This document shows, in pieces, positions 1 to 6,189 of a DNA stretch of 30,514 bases. Position numbers and translations under genes: made by a program. The notes beneath the pieces were generated by a model. The model searched no databases and was not told the origin of the DNA. It worked only from the letters and a program-made list of their open reading frames with translations. The stretch's first letter is position 1; every line of letters starts with the position of its first letter. Source of the stretch: a virus; the IMG/VR virus record IMGVR_UViG_3300035698_010304, positions 1 through 30,514 of that record. One strand, written 5' to 3'.

Positions 1-132
1 GCCGGCAAACGTACCGTGGTTTTGTTGAGTGACGCCGAGCCCGAGCTTATGTATTTGATCGCCGATGATATCGTGACATCGCCGATGGAAATGCTCCAGG
101 CGCTCAGGCCAGCGCCCGCGATGACCGGATGA
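1..132 (+). CDS. 3' end of an unidentified protein (partial)
   Basis: Reading frame 1 is open from the left edge for 43 codons and stops at TGA 130-132. The visible tail contains a short hydrophobic strand (TVVLLSDAEPELMYLIADDI) and then a Pro/Ala-rich end. The start lies outside the window. A rho-independent terminator follows within 6 bases, which supports this being the true end of a plus-strand gene and of its transcription unit. No family is recognised. Confidence refers to its being coding. Confidence 0.6.
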   Translation, partial: AGKRTVVLLSDAEPELMYLIADDIVTSPMEMLQALRPAPAMTG

Positions 133-137
133 CCGAG

Positions 138-173
138 ACACCAGGCGGGAACAATTCCGGCTGGTGTTTTTTT
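138..173 (+). terminator. Rho-independent terminator
   Basis: The arms ACACCAG (138-144) and CTGGTGT (161-167) pair, and the stem extends almost without a break through the GCGGGAA/TTCCGG segments. It runs straight into seven T residues (167-173). It ends the gene at 1-132 and separates it from the integrase operon. Confidence 0.85.
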
Positions 174-175
174 GC

Positions 176-205
176 TTGAATAGGTGCAATGGCTGCACCA
201 TCTAT
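176..205 (+). promoter_or_regulatory. Candidate promoter with operator-like inverted repeat
   Basis: A TTGAAT hexamer (176-181) is followed after 18 bases by ATCTAT (200-205), a weak -35/-10 pair. The spacer holds a perfect inverted repeat, GGTGCA-N5-TGCACC (183-199), where a repressor could occlude RNA polymerase. It lies just after a terminator and 20 bases before the start of the first gene of the integrase operon, where a promoter is expected. The hexamers match consensus poorly. Confidence 0.35.
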
Positions 206-225
206 AGGGCGAAGGAGACTAACAA

Positions 226-822
226 ATGCGATTCACAATGGACCGAAGTTTTTACATTCCGAAGGGCGCCAGGAAGATCAGCGCCAAGGGCATCGCCGCC
301 GATGTCTACGTTTACGAACGGGAAAGCACCAACGGCCGGATCAGTCACCTCGCCCTGGCGTTTTTCGGGAAGGCCAAAAAACCAACCTTCAATTTCAGCT
401 TCAACAAGGCCGATCGGCGCGAGGAATATGTCCGCGGCCGTCTCGAGGATTACCGGGCAAGCCTGGCCTACAAAGCCGGGGAACGCGCCAAGCGCACCGC
501 CGCCGGCCGCGGCCTCGAGCTCGGCGACATCCTCCGCGCTTCCTGGGGCTACGACATGACCATTGTCGATTATTACGAGGTCACGAAACTGATCGGAAAA
601 ACAATGGTCGAGATCCGCAAGATCGGCGCCGACAAAACCGGCGGCGGATTCTCCGGCAAATCGTTTCCCTGCCCTGGCGAATACATCGGCGAGCCGGAAC
701 GGAAGATCGCCAAAGACGGCGCGATCAGTATGACATCTTACAGCTCGGCTTACCTGCTCGAGCCGGAGATCACGGCCGGCGCAAAGGTCTATGCCGGCAG
801 CTATTACAATTCACTCGACTGA
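226..822 (+). CDS. Conserved phage protein with SWGYDMT-type motif, unknown function
   Basis: 198 aa. The ATG at 226 is chosen because AAGGAGA lies 7 bases upstream. The middle has a short 'GDIL..SWGYDMTIVDYYEV' block followed by 'GKTMVEIRKIG'. I have seen this pattern in small phage proteins of unknown role, where an aromatic-rich strand follows a helix. The N-terminal half is basic and rich in Phe/Lys (KAKKPTFNFSFNKADRREEY). No membrane segment or catalytic motif is visible. It is the first gene after the candidate promoter and heads the unit leading to the HTH gene and integrase, so an early or lysogeny-phase role is likely but inferred. Confidence 0.8.
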   Translation: MRFTMDRSFYIPKGARKISAKGIAADVYVYERESTNGRISHLALAFFGKAKKPTFNFSFNKADRREEYVRGRLEDYRASLAYKAGERAKRTAAGRGLELGDILRASWGYDMTIVDYYEVTKLIGKTMVEIRKIGADKTGGGFSGKSFPCPGEYIGEPERKIAKDGAISMTSYSSAYLLEPEITAGAKVYAGSYYNSLD

Positions 823-871
823 ACAGGGGAATGCCTGGATCTGATCGACGCCAGGAGCCCTTAGCCTTGAC

Positions 872-887
872 GCGGGAGAAATCCCGC
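872..887 (+). promoter_or_regulatory. GAAA-tetraloop hairpin directly before the HTH gene's RBS
   Basis: GCGGGA (872-877), GAAA, TCCCGC (882-887) form a perfect 6-bp stem closed by a GNRA tetraloop. It ends right against the AGGAGA ribosome-binding site (888-893) of the gene at 902. It could modulate translation start or stabilise the processed mRNA. No T-run follows, so it is not a terminator. Confidence 0.4.
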
Positions 888-901
888 AGGAGAATGCCCG
901 C

Positions 902-1102
902 ATGACCCCCGAAGAATTGAAAACCTGGCGCGCCGATCACAGGCTCTCGCACGATCGCGCCGCCGTGGAACTCGGCAAATCGAAACGCATGATGATCTAT
1001 TACGAGGACGGAACCTATCCGATCCCGCGATATATCGAGCTCTCATGCGCCGCGATCGAGCGCGGGATCCGGAAATTCACCCGCAAGAAGGAAAGGAAAT
1101 AG
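902..1102 (+). CDS. Small XRE-type helix-turn-helix protein (cro/excisionase-like position)
   Basis: 66 aa. The pattern 'TPEELKTWRADHRLSHDRAAVELGKSKRMMIYYEDGTYPIPRYIELSCAAIE' is a compact XRE/Cro HTH: helix 2 about residues 16-23, recognition helix about 27-34, then the usual YE-G--PIPRYI segment. The protein is little longer than the domain and ends in a basic tail (TRKKERK). AGGAGA lies 8 bases before the ATG, and the stop is 2 bases before the integrase start, so the two are translationally coupled. A Cro-like regulator or recombination directionality factor fits the position. The sequence alone cannot separate these. Confidence 0.8.
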   Translation: MTPEELKTWRADHRLSHDRAAVELGKSKRMMIYYEDGTYPIPRYIELSCAAIERGIRKFTRKKERK

Positions 1103-1104
1103 GT

Positions 1105-2223
1105 ATGTCGAAACTCAAAATCCGATACCTGACGGAGAAAACCAGAGGCGGCCGGACGATGTTTTACTGGACGCCGAGCCCCGAGCTCCGCGCCGACGGC
1201 TGGAATTCACGATCGCTCGGCGGCGATCGCGCGGCCGCAATGGACATGGCCGAACGCCTTAACGCCGAGCTCGATGCCTGGCGCGAAGGTGACGGCGCCA
1301 CCGCCGACACGGCGGCCGGATCCGTCGCGGATATGATCCGGAAATATCGCACATCCCGATTTTTCACGGGCCTTAAACCGACCACGAAACGCGGCTACCT
1401 GCAGAATTTACAGGTGATTGAGAAATGGGCCGGTACCGAGCCCGTCCGGCGGATCACGCCGGCCGACGTTCAGAAACTTTATGAGGCCATGCGCGAAGGC
1501 ACCCCGGCGAAAGCGAATGCAGTGATCCGGACGCTCCGGCTCCTCTTTGAATACGGCCGCCGCTCCGACATGATCGAGATCAACCCGGCGGCACGGCCGG
1601 GCCTGGTCGCGACCGAGCCCCGCCTGGTGATCTGGACCAACGCGAAGCTGGCGGCAATGGTCGCGGCCGCCGACAAGATCGGGCGCCCCTCGATCGGTAC
1701 CGCGATAATGATCTCGGCATTCCTGGGCCAGCGCCAGGGCGACGTTATCCGCATGACCTGGGACAAATACCAGGGCGGCAGATTCGCCTTTCGCCAGGGC
1801 AAAACGAATGCCCCGATCGACATCCCGGCCATCCCCGAGCTCGAGGTCAGGATCGCCGATCGCGCGCTAACGCCGGCGATCGCGACAACCATCATATCGA
1901 GCGAGATCACGAAGCGGCCCTATATCGCCGCCGATTTCCGGCACCAGTTCGCCAAGGTCCGCGCCGCGGCCGCCAAGGCAAACCCCGAGCTCGGCCTCGA
2001 AAATATCTGGTACCTGGATCTACGCCGGACGGCCGTCGTATGGCTGGCGGAGGAGGGCGCCACCGACGAACAGATCTCCGCCGTCACGGGCCATAAATAC
2101 GATTCTACGAAACAGATCCTCGAGATCTATCTCCCCCGCCGCGGCGAGGTTGCGAAGCTGGCGACGGATCTCCTGGCGGGTAGGCGGGAAAGGCTCGCAT
2201 TATCTACAGGAACCCCCAACTAA
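1105..2223 (+). CDS. int: Tyrosine-family site-specific integrase
   Basis: 372 aa. The start at ATG 1105 is chosen because GGAAAGGAAA precedes it and it follows the HTH stop by 2 bases; a longer in-frame start at 1045 would overlap the HTH gene. An N-terminal SAM-like core-binding region (about 70-160, 'KYRTSRFFTGLKPTTKRGYL') is followed by the catalytic domain. Visible catalytic residues are R210 (GQRQGDV), R307 (LDLRRTA), H330 (TGH) and Y342 (EIYLPR). The usual His of the HxxR box is Leu304, a variant also seen in other alphaproteobacterial phage integrases with DLR-T motifs. It catalyses recombination between attP and a host tRNA-Lys gene; the tRNA-derived core lies 51 bases downstream. 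Confidence 0.95.
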   Translation: MSKLKIRYLTEKTRGGRTMFYWTPSPELRADGWNSRSLGGDRAAAMDMAERLNAELDAWREGDGATADTAAGSVADMIRKYRTSRFFTGLKPTTKRGYLQNLQVIEKWAGTEPVRRITPADVQKLYEAMREGTPAKANAVIRTLRLLFEYGRRSDMIEINPAARPGLVATEPRLVIWTNAKLAAMVAAADKIGRPSIGTAIMISAFLGQRQGDVIRMTWDKYQGGRFAFRQGKTNAPIDIPAIPELEVRIADRALTPAIATTIISSEITKRPYIAADFRHQFAKVRAAAAKANPELGLENIWYLDLRRTAVVWLAEEGATDEQISAVTGHKYDSTKQILEIYLPRRGEVAKLATDLLAGRRERLALSTGTPN

Positions 2224-2273
2224 TCCCGTGAAATTCTCGGACATGGCATTGATAATAAAGGATTATCAGCAGT

Positions 2274-2318
2274 CTCTTAATCAGCGGGTCGACAGTTCGA
2301 GCCTGTCATCGCCCACCA
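2274..2318 (+). other. attP core: 3' half of tRNA-Lys(CTT)
   Basis: The 45 bases match the 3' part of a tRNA-Lys. They contain the anticodon loop CTCTTAA (2274-2280, anticodon CTT at 2276-2278), the stem strand TCAGC, the variable loop, a T-arm with GACAG/CTGTC pairing around TTCGAGC, the 3' acceptor strand ATCGCCC and ACCA ending at 2318. Upstream of 2274 the match fails: the 5' anticodon stem is GCAGT rather than the complement of TCAGC, and there is no D-arm or 5' acceptor strand. So it is not a functional tRNA gene but the identity segment by which the phage restores the host tRNA on integration. The adjacent integrase supports this. Confidence 0.85.
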
Positions 2319-2322
2319 TTTA

Positions 2323-2362
2323 AACCCCTGATTTCATTCGTGAAATCAGGGGTTTTGCTTTT
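2323..2362 (+). terminator. Strong rho-independent terminator with TTCG loop
   Basis: A perfect 14-bp stem (2323-2336 with 2341-2354) closes on a TTCG tetraloop and is followed by TTTGCTTTTG. It ends integrase transcription just past the att core. On the minus strand the stem is preceded by A residues and followed by TTAAA, so it may weakly stop late transcription as well. Confidence 0.9.
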
Positions 2363-2470
2363 GTTCTTTTGTCGATGTCCGAGGTATGTCCGAGGATTTG
2401 TCCAAGTATTTGTTTTCACCCTGTTCTCACGGCCGCCAGGGCAAATATTAAACGCCGGCGAGAACGCGCT

Positions 2471-2498
2471 AGGGCGGCCGCTGGTGAGTGGCCGCCCT
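2471..2498 (-). terminator. GC-rich inverted repeat after the late operon
   Basis: AGGGCGGCC (2471-2479) pairs perfectly with GGCCGCCCT (2490-2498) around a 10-base loop. It sits 70 bases beyond the holin stop, at the end of the minus-strand late operon. No T-run follows on the minus strand, so it is a possible hairpin stop or transcript-end stabiliser rather than a canonical terminator. Confidence 0.4.
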
Positions 2499-2567
2499 AT
2501 TTACTCACGCCTATAGCCGTGGAAGGCGGGCCACCCCTGGCGCCTCACGCCTGGGCGGCTGGATCCA

Positions 2568-3041
2568 TCAACCGGCGCCCTGGCTAATCCGGTTCTCGAT
2601 CATCGTTTTAGCCTTCTCATATGTCCGCATCGTGCCGAGGCCCAACATTCCGAGCATGATCGGCAAGAGATCCGTCCACTCGAGCTCGGGCAGGAATTCC
2701 AGGGGAAACAAAACCGCCCCGGTAAAATGCGCGATCACCTGGACGAAAAGTATCAGGATCGGAAAGATTACAAATTTCAGCGCGAAGGCGGCGGCGCACG
2801 TCCAGCCAATCGCCGGGCGCCAGCCGCCCTTGAACCAACCGCCGTGTTGCGCCTCGACCTGGTTCGTTTGAATCTGCGCGAGCATCAGCTGCGTTTCGCT
2901 GCCGATGACGAGTTTAACCTCCTCATGCGACATCGCACGGAGATCGCCCAGGGCTTTCGCCTTGAGCGCCGGATCCGGAATGAACCGATCGATCAGCTTT
3001 TCGGCCAGGCCGAGCCCGGCTGTTATCGGATCAAAGGCCAT
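2568..3041 (-). CDS. Holin, GTA-type 3-TM family
   Basis: 157 aa from ATG 3041, chosen because GGAGGA lies 6 bases before it; the open frame extends to 3146 but that extension overlaps the endolysin. The N-terminal amphipathic half is followed by the diagnostic 'GGWRPAIGW' and a hydrophobic block at about residues 77-102, then a third segment at about 122-140 ending 'GLGTMRTYEKAK'. This arrangement matches the 3-TM holin family that includes gene-transfer-agent holins. It would form inner-membrane lesions that release the endolysin at the end of infection. It overlaps the endolysin by 11 bases and is the last gene of the late operon. Confidence 0.85.
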   Translation of the reverse strand: MAFDPITAGLGLAEKLIDRFIPDPALKAKALGDLRAMSHEEVKLVIGSETQLMLAQIQTNQVEAQHGGWFKGGWRPAIGWTCAAAFALKFVIFPILILFVQVIAHFTGAVLFPLEFLPELEWTDLLPIMLGMLGLGTMRTYEKAKTMIENRISQGAG

Positions 3042-3519
3042 GATATTCCTCCGGTTCTGACAGGTAGAATTCAAACTTCTTAACGAAACCCTCCGGCGTC
3101 CCCCTGCCGGCCGACGTGTTGTAATGCTTTTTCCAGTACCGGCCATATCCCTCTATGTCACCGATCTCCGGGAGCGGCTCCCGTCGCCGCGCATAGTGAA
3201 TCCGGCACATCATCGCCGCATATTGCAGGTCCCACACCAGGCGCCCCGGATCGGAGGGTGTGCCGCCGAGCTTCTTCGATATCTGCGGCCGGTACCGCAA
3301 CCAGGACTCCCAAATATCATCATGCGTCGCTGGCTCCATCTGGAAAATCCCGAGCGCCGGCCCGCTTGGATACTGTTTGAGAAACCGCAAGAGAGATTCC
3401 GCAACGGCCGTGCCGAGGACAAGGTCCTCCGCCGCCCGCGAGAGCATCCCTAGCCGTGCCAGCGCCGGCCGGATCACCAGCTCGCGCACCTGGCCCGGAT
3501 CCAACCCCGGCGAGCTCAT
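3031..3519 (-). CDS. Lysozyme/transglycosylase-like endolysin
   Basis: 162 aa. The ATG at 3519 overlaps the upstream stop as ATGA. A helix ending 'LGTAVAESL' carries the candidate catalytic Glu41, followed by 'GPALGIFQMEPATHDDIW' (about residues 53-70). That is the E...GxFQ arrangement typical of lysozyme-fold phage enzymes cutting peptidoglycan. The C-terminal half (YGRYWKKHYNTSAGRGTPEG) is like that of related endolysins. There is no signal peptide, so release would depend on the holin encoded just downstream. A virion-associated muramidase is a less likely alternative, given its place in the lysis cluster. Confidence 0.75.
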   Translation of the reverse strand: MSSPGLDPGQVRELVIRPALARLGMLSRAAEDLVLGTAVAESLLRFLKQYPSGPALGIFQMEPATHDDIWESWLRYRPQISKKLGGTPSDPGRLVWDLQYAAMMCRIHYARRREPLPEIGDIEGYGRYWKKHYNTSAGRGTPEGFVKKFEFYLSEPEEYHGL

Positions 3520-3770
3520 CCGATAACCTGCAGTTTCCAGATATAGCCGACCAGGGAGAGCACCACCGTCGCGAGGAAATACATCACCCGCCGCTGCCCC
3601 TTGTTGCGATCGACCCGGAGATCATCGATCGCGACCCAAATTTCCTTTCGAAAATCACCGATCAGATTGGTTATCTCACCCTGGCGTCTTTCCGTTTCCT
3701 GGTCGCGCCGCTCGCATAGTTTTTCGTGGCCGTCGATCCGTTCGTGCGCCAGATCATCCTTGGTGGTCAT
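3516..3770 (-). CDS. Small coiled-coil/membrane protein, XhlA-like lysis protein
   Basis: 84 aa. A charged coiled-coil region (residues about 8-55, rich in Glu/Arg/Asp) is followed by one C-terminal membrane segment (about 62-80, 'VMYFLATVVLSLVGYIW'). This is the layout of XhlA/haemolysin-type phage lysis accessory proteins. It lies 13 bases after the PP-loop gene and overlaps the endolysin start by 4 bases, so it belongs to the lysis cassette. It may be a second holin, a holin partner or an anti-holin; the sequence does not decide. Confidence 0.75.
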   Translation of the reverse strand: MTTKDDLAHERIDGHEKLCERRDQETERRQGEITNLIGDFRKEIWVAIDDLRVDRNKGQRRVMYFLATVVLSLVGYIWKLQVIG

Positions 3771-3783
3771 TTTCTATTTCCGG

Positions 3784-4581
3784 TTAGATGGTTGTGGGAT
3801 CGATTCCCATGAGCTCGAGCGCCGCACGTTGAGGTGTTCCCCGCCAACGATACGTCAGCGGATCCGCTTGGTCGCGCCAGGCGCCATAACAACCATGCTC
3901 CGCAAAATATTGATCGATCTCTACCGGCGTTCGATCGCTCACGTTCTCGAGCACGTCCTCATAGAGACATTTTGCGCAAAGAAACGCCGAGCTAATCGGG
4001 TGCCTCGGAGAATGCCCGCCAAGGAGATCGCTCAGATCTGCCGGCATCGCCGCGATCTGCTCAAACCGTCCGCTCATCGTCGCCGCGATCTCATCGAAAT
4101 CATAATCGACACCCGTCGCGATCGGCGTCTCCCATGCCGGCACTCCGATATAATATATATCGATCCCAGGCGCCTCGAGATCCGCGCGATACGTCGGCAG
4201 AATATCCGCGCTTGAGTTTTCCAGGGAGAAACCGAGCACCATGCCATCCGGCGCAACGTCCGCGATCATTTCCAGATAGGCGGCATATCGTGGCTCACAC
4301 AATCCGTAGTCCATTGTATTCGTGAAGCCCGGCCGCAGCGGCACCAGTTTCTCCACATAGGTATCCGGCCAGACCCCCGTCTGGTAATCGAAATCCCGGA
4401 CGTTTGCCTTTAACCAGGCGACGATCGCGCCCGCCGCCGCCTCCTCGGCATCGGCCTCGGCCGAACTCAAATAGCCCTCGCGCATAAACCGAGCGTGGAT
4501 CTCATGGCCGGTAAATTCCAGCCACCGCCAGAGGGCAAATGTGCTATTCACGCCACCCGAAAAAGGAATTAGAATTTTCAT
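3784..4581 (-). CDS. PP-loop ATP pyrophosphatase, QueC/PAPS-reductase-like
   Basis: 265 aa from ATG 4581, one base after the adhesin stop (TAATATG). A longer open frame to 4857 only overlaps the Gly-rich adhesin. Residues 1-18 form a beta strand plus PP-loop, 'MKILIPFSGGVNSTFALW'; the canonical SGGxDS has Asn12 for Asp. Further features are Cys95, a C-x2-C pair (Cys202, Cys205) and Cys231, which could hold zinc as in QueC-type enzymes. Such enzymes adenylate a carboxylate or carbonyl using ATP, for example in 7-deazaguanine synthesis, or act on sulfur donors. No partner gene (QueD, QueE, FolE, DpdA) is in the window. Nucleotide modification is possible but inferred. The superfamily is confident, the subfamily is not. 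Confidence 0.8.
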   Translation of the reverse strand: MKILIPFSGGVNSTFALWRWLEFTGHEIHARFMREGYLSSAEADAEEAAAGAIVAWLKANVRDFDYQTGVWPDTYVEKLVPLRPGFTNTMDYGLCEPRYAAYLEMIADVAPDGMVLGFSLENSSADILPTYRADLEAPGIDIYYIGVPAWETPIATGVDYDFDEIAATMSGRFEQIAAMPADLSDLLGGHSPRHPISSAFLCAKCLYEDVLENVSDRTPVEIDQYFAEHGCYGAWRDQADPLTYRWRGTPQRAALELMGIDPTTI

Positions 4582-4582
4582 A

Positions 4583-5224
4583 TTAGCCCACCGTCCCGTT
4601 GAATGTTCCGGATGTCCCGACGACGTTCCCGTTTTTCCGTACCGCATAACCCGCCGCACCGCCAGGGCCGGCACTGGTGGTCTGACAGGAGCCGCCGGGG
4701 CTGGTCCCGTTTGTGCCGGCAACACCGGCTGCGCCCTGGCTACCATTGCTTCCGTTGATATTAGGTGCGCCGCAATACGCACCGCCCTTGTCGCTGTACT
4801 CTGATTGGCTAACGCCGTGACCGCCGCCGCCGCCACCACCGCCGCCGAAGCTATCACCGCCCGCAGTTACATTTACCTCGCAACCACTATCGACCTCGAC
4901 ATAAAGCCCATCGCCGGCAGCACCGCCGGCGCCGCCGGCCGTGGTATTCGTCACGCCGAAAAACCCCTGCAGATCTCCAGCGATCGCATTGATCATCAGC
5001 GATGAATTGGCATTGATCGCCCCGGTTCGCATGGCATGGTTTGCCGCGCTCGATCCCGAGATATCCGCCCCGGTTAAAATATTCACAACGATAGAGCCGG
5101 GCTGCGCGTTGTTGAAACCGATCGCGACCGCCTCGGTCAGAATATTGTAATCCGATTCCGAGCCGCTGATATTCAGCACGGTTTGATTTTGTTTTCCGGA
5201 CATGCCGCCCAAGGGGATTAACAC
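4583..5224 (-). CDS. Glycine-rich tail-tip adhesin
   Basis: 213 aa from GTG 5224, which overlaps the fibre stop as TAGTG; ATG 5203 (206 aa, after GGGCGG) is an alternative start. The N-terminal 90 residues look like a beta-structured attachment domain. Then come clustered glycine runs (TTAGGAGGAAGDG; a nine-Gly run at about residues 130-138; GSNGSQGAAG; SAGPGGAAG) ending in 'GYAVRKNGN'. Glycine-rich loops separated by short conserved strands are the layout of receptor-binding tips such as T-even gp38. It directly follows the tail-fibre gene, so it probably forms or caps the distal fibre and sets host range. The homology is by architecture only. Confidence 0.75.
   Translation of the reverse strand: MLIPLGGMSGKQNQTVLNISGSESDYNILTEAVAIGFNNAQPGSIVVNILTGADISGSSAANHAMRTGAINANSSLMINAIAGDLQGFFGVTNTTAGGAGGAAGDGLYVEVDSGCEVNVTAGGDSFGGGGGGGGGHGVSQSEYSDKGGAYCGAPNINGSNGSQGAAGVAGTNGTSPGGSCQTTSAGPGGAAGYAVRKNGNVVGTSGTFNGTVG
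4820..4847. repeat. GCC/ACC trinucleotide run coding poly-Gly
   Basis: A run of nine near-identical trinucleotides (plus strand: four CCG-type units, two CCA-type, then CCG-type again) encodes the longest glycine run of the adhesin. Slippage here would change loop length by whole residues without a frameshift. Confidence 0.7.
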
Positions 5225-6189
5225 TACTGCAGCGCCTTAACTGTCAGGCTCGAGAAGCCATTGAGCTTGAGGATCTGCAGGAAAAAATCGTCGCCGCTTG
5301 TCGTGGTCAATGAGTCACCATCCACGATCGTAAACCCGCTAGTGGTGAGCGCGCCGGCGGATCCGTCATTTGTATACTGCAGGAGGATCGCACAATTCAA
5401 CGTCGGCGGCGCCAGGGTATGAGCTCCGCCATTAACACCGTACTGGAAATTACCCAGGGCCGGATCCGGCGTAAATGTCCCGGTTGTCTCGGTCCCGAAA
5501 TCGTAACCGTCCGCCGAATAGCCCACCTCGAGGGAATCCGTCGTGTCCGCCCGGAGTATATCAGCATCGATCGCCTCGACATCGGTCCCAGGCTCGAGAT
5601 CCAGGAGCGCCCGCACCGCGCCCGCCGTTGCGTTCACCCAATCGGCGCCGTCGTAATACAGGAAATCCCCGGTTGTCAGTGTCACCAGGGCGACATCGAG
5701 CGCGCTTGCCAGTTCCGCCAGGACGGCCGTCTCGAGCGCCGTATTACCGGCGTTCCAACGGATCACCCCGAGCGCCGACGGCTCCGGGAAAATGATATCC
5801 GAAAGCGCGCTTGTAACCGCCAGCTTGATCGTCCGCTCGAGGACCTCCTGCTGCTGCTGGATCACGATCACATTCCGATCGAGCCCGTTCTCATGGGCGC
5901 GCGACGGGAAATTTCCGCCCTCCGGATATTCTGTTGGCTGCTTGGCGACCACGCCCCGCACCATAACGATCGCGGCGCCATCGGCCGGCGCAGTTACGAA
6001 CGTGACATATCCGCCATCTTGATCGCCGGCGCCGGTCACTGTGTAATGCGTCGTGAGCGTCTGCAGCACGCCGGCGACATAGACCAGGAGCTCGGCGTCC
6101 GCGAAGATCTTACTGTCGAACGTGTAGGGCGTTTTCGTGGATCCGTCGCCGGTGAACGTCCAGCGCGAGGTTGAAAGTGCAACCGTCAT
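5224..6189 (-). CDS. Tail fibre protein, T7 gp17 N-terminal type
   Basis: 321 aa. The ATG at 6189 shares a base with the upstream stop (TAATG). Residues 1-150 match the T7 gp17-like attachment domain: 'W.FTGDGSTKTPYTFDSKIFADAELLVYVAGVLQT', then the 'YTV..AGDQDGGYVTFVTAPADGAAIVMVRG' strands and 'QPTEYPEGGNFPSRAHENGLDRNVIVIQQQQEVLERTIKL'. The QQ-rich helix probably starts the trimeric shaft. The remainder is a beta-rich shaft or tip with no recognised enzyme. It is shorter than T7 gp17 (553 aa), consistent with the distal tip being supplied by the glycine-rich protein encoded next. Confidence 0.9.
   Translation of the reverse strand: MTVALSTSRWTFTGDGSTKTPYTFDSKIFADAELLVYVAGVLQTLTTHYTVTGAGDQDGGYVTFVTAPADGAAIVMVRGVVAKQPTEYPEGGNFPSRAHENGLDRNVIVIQQQQEVLERTIKLAVTSALSDIIFPEPSALGVIRWNAGNTALETAVLAELASALDVALVTLTTGDFLYYDGADWVNATAGAVRALLDLEPGTDVEAIDADILRADTTDSLEVGYSADGYDFGTETTGTFTPDPALGNFQYGVNGGAHTLAPPTLNCAILLQYTNDGSAGALTTSGFTIVDGDSLTTTSGDDFFLQILKLNGFSSLTVKALQ

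Larger units (their letters stand above)
2224..2567. other. Non-coding junction between integrase and lysis genes
   Basis: About 344 bases between the convergent integrase and holin genes. It holds the att core (2274-2318), a strong plus-strand terminator (2323-2362) and a GC-rich inverted repeat (2471-2498). The att flanks may contain integrase arm sites, but I see no convincing repeated arm motif. The only open frame in this stretch (2369-2587) has no ribosome site and no recognisable content. Base composition is more AT-rich than the coding DNA around it. Confidence 0.7.

Noticed and set aside
189-905. 238-codon frame overlapping the first full gene
   Set aside because: Arg/Gly/Pro-rich shadow in another frame of the gene at 226-822, which has a good ribosome site and family-like motifs.
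2260-2318. Complete tRNA-Lys gene
   Set aside because: Only the part from the anticodon loop to CCA is present; the 5' anticodon stem, D-arm and 5' acceptor strand are missing, so it is an att core.
2369-2587. 72-codon frame beyond the att site
   Set aside because: No ribosome site, overlaps a terminator-like repeat and the holin end, and has no protein-like pattern.
4582-4857. N-terminal extension of the PP-loop protein
   Set aside because: The extra 92 residues are Ala/Pro noise read antiframe to the Gly-rich adhesin; the PP-loop strand begins at ATG 4581, where this family normally starts.
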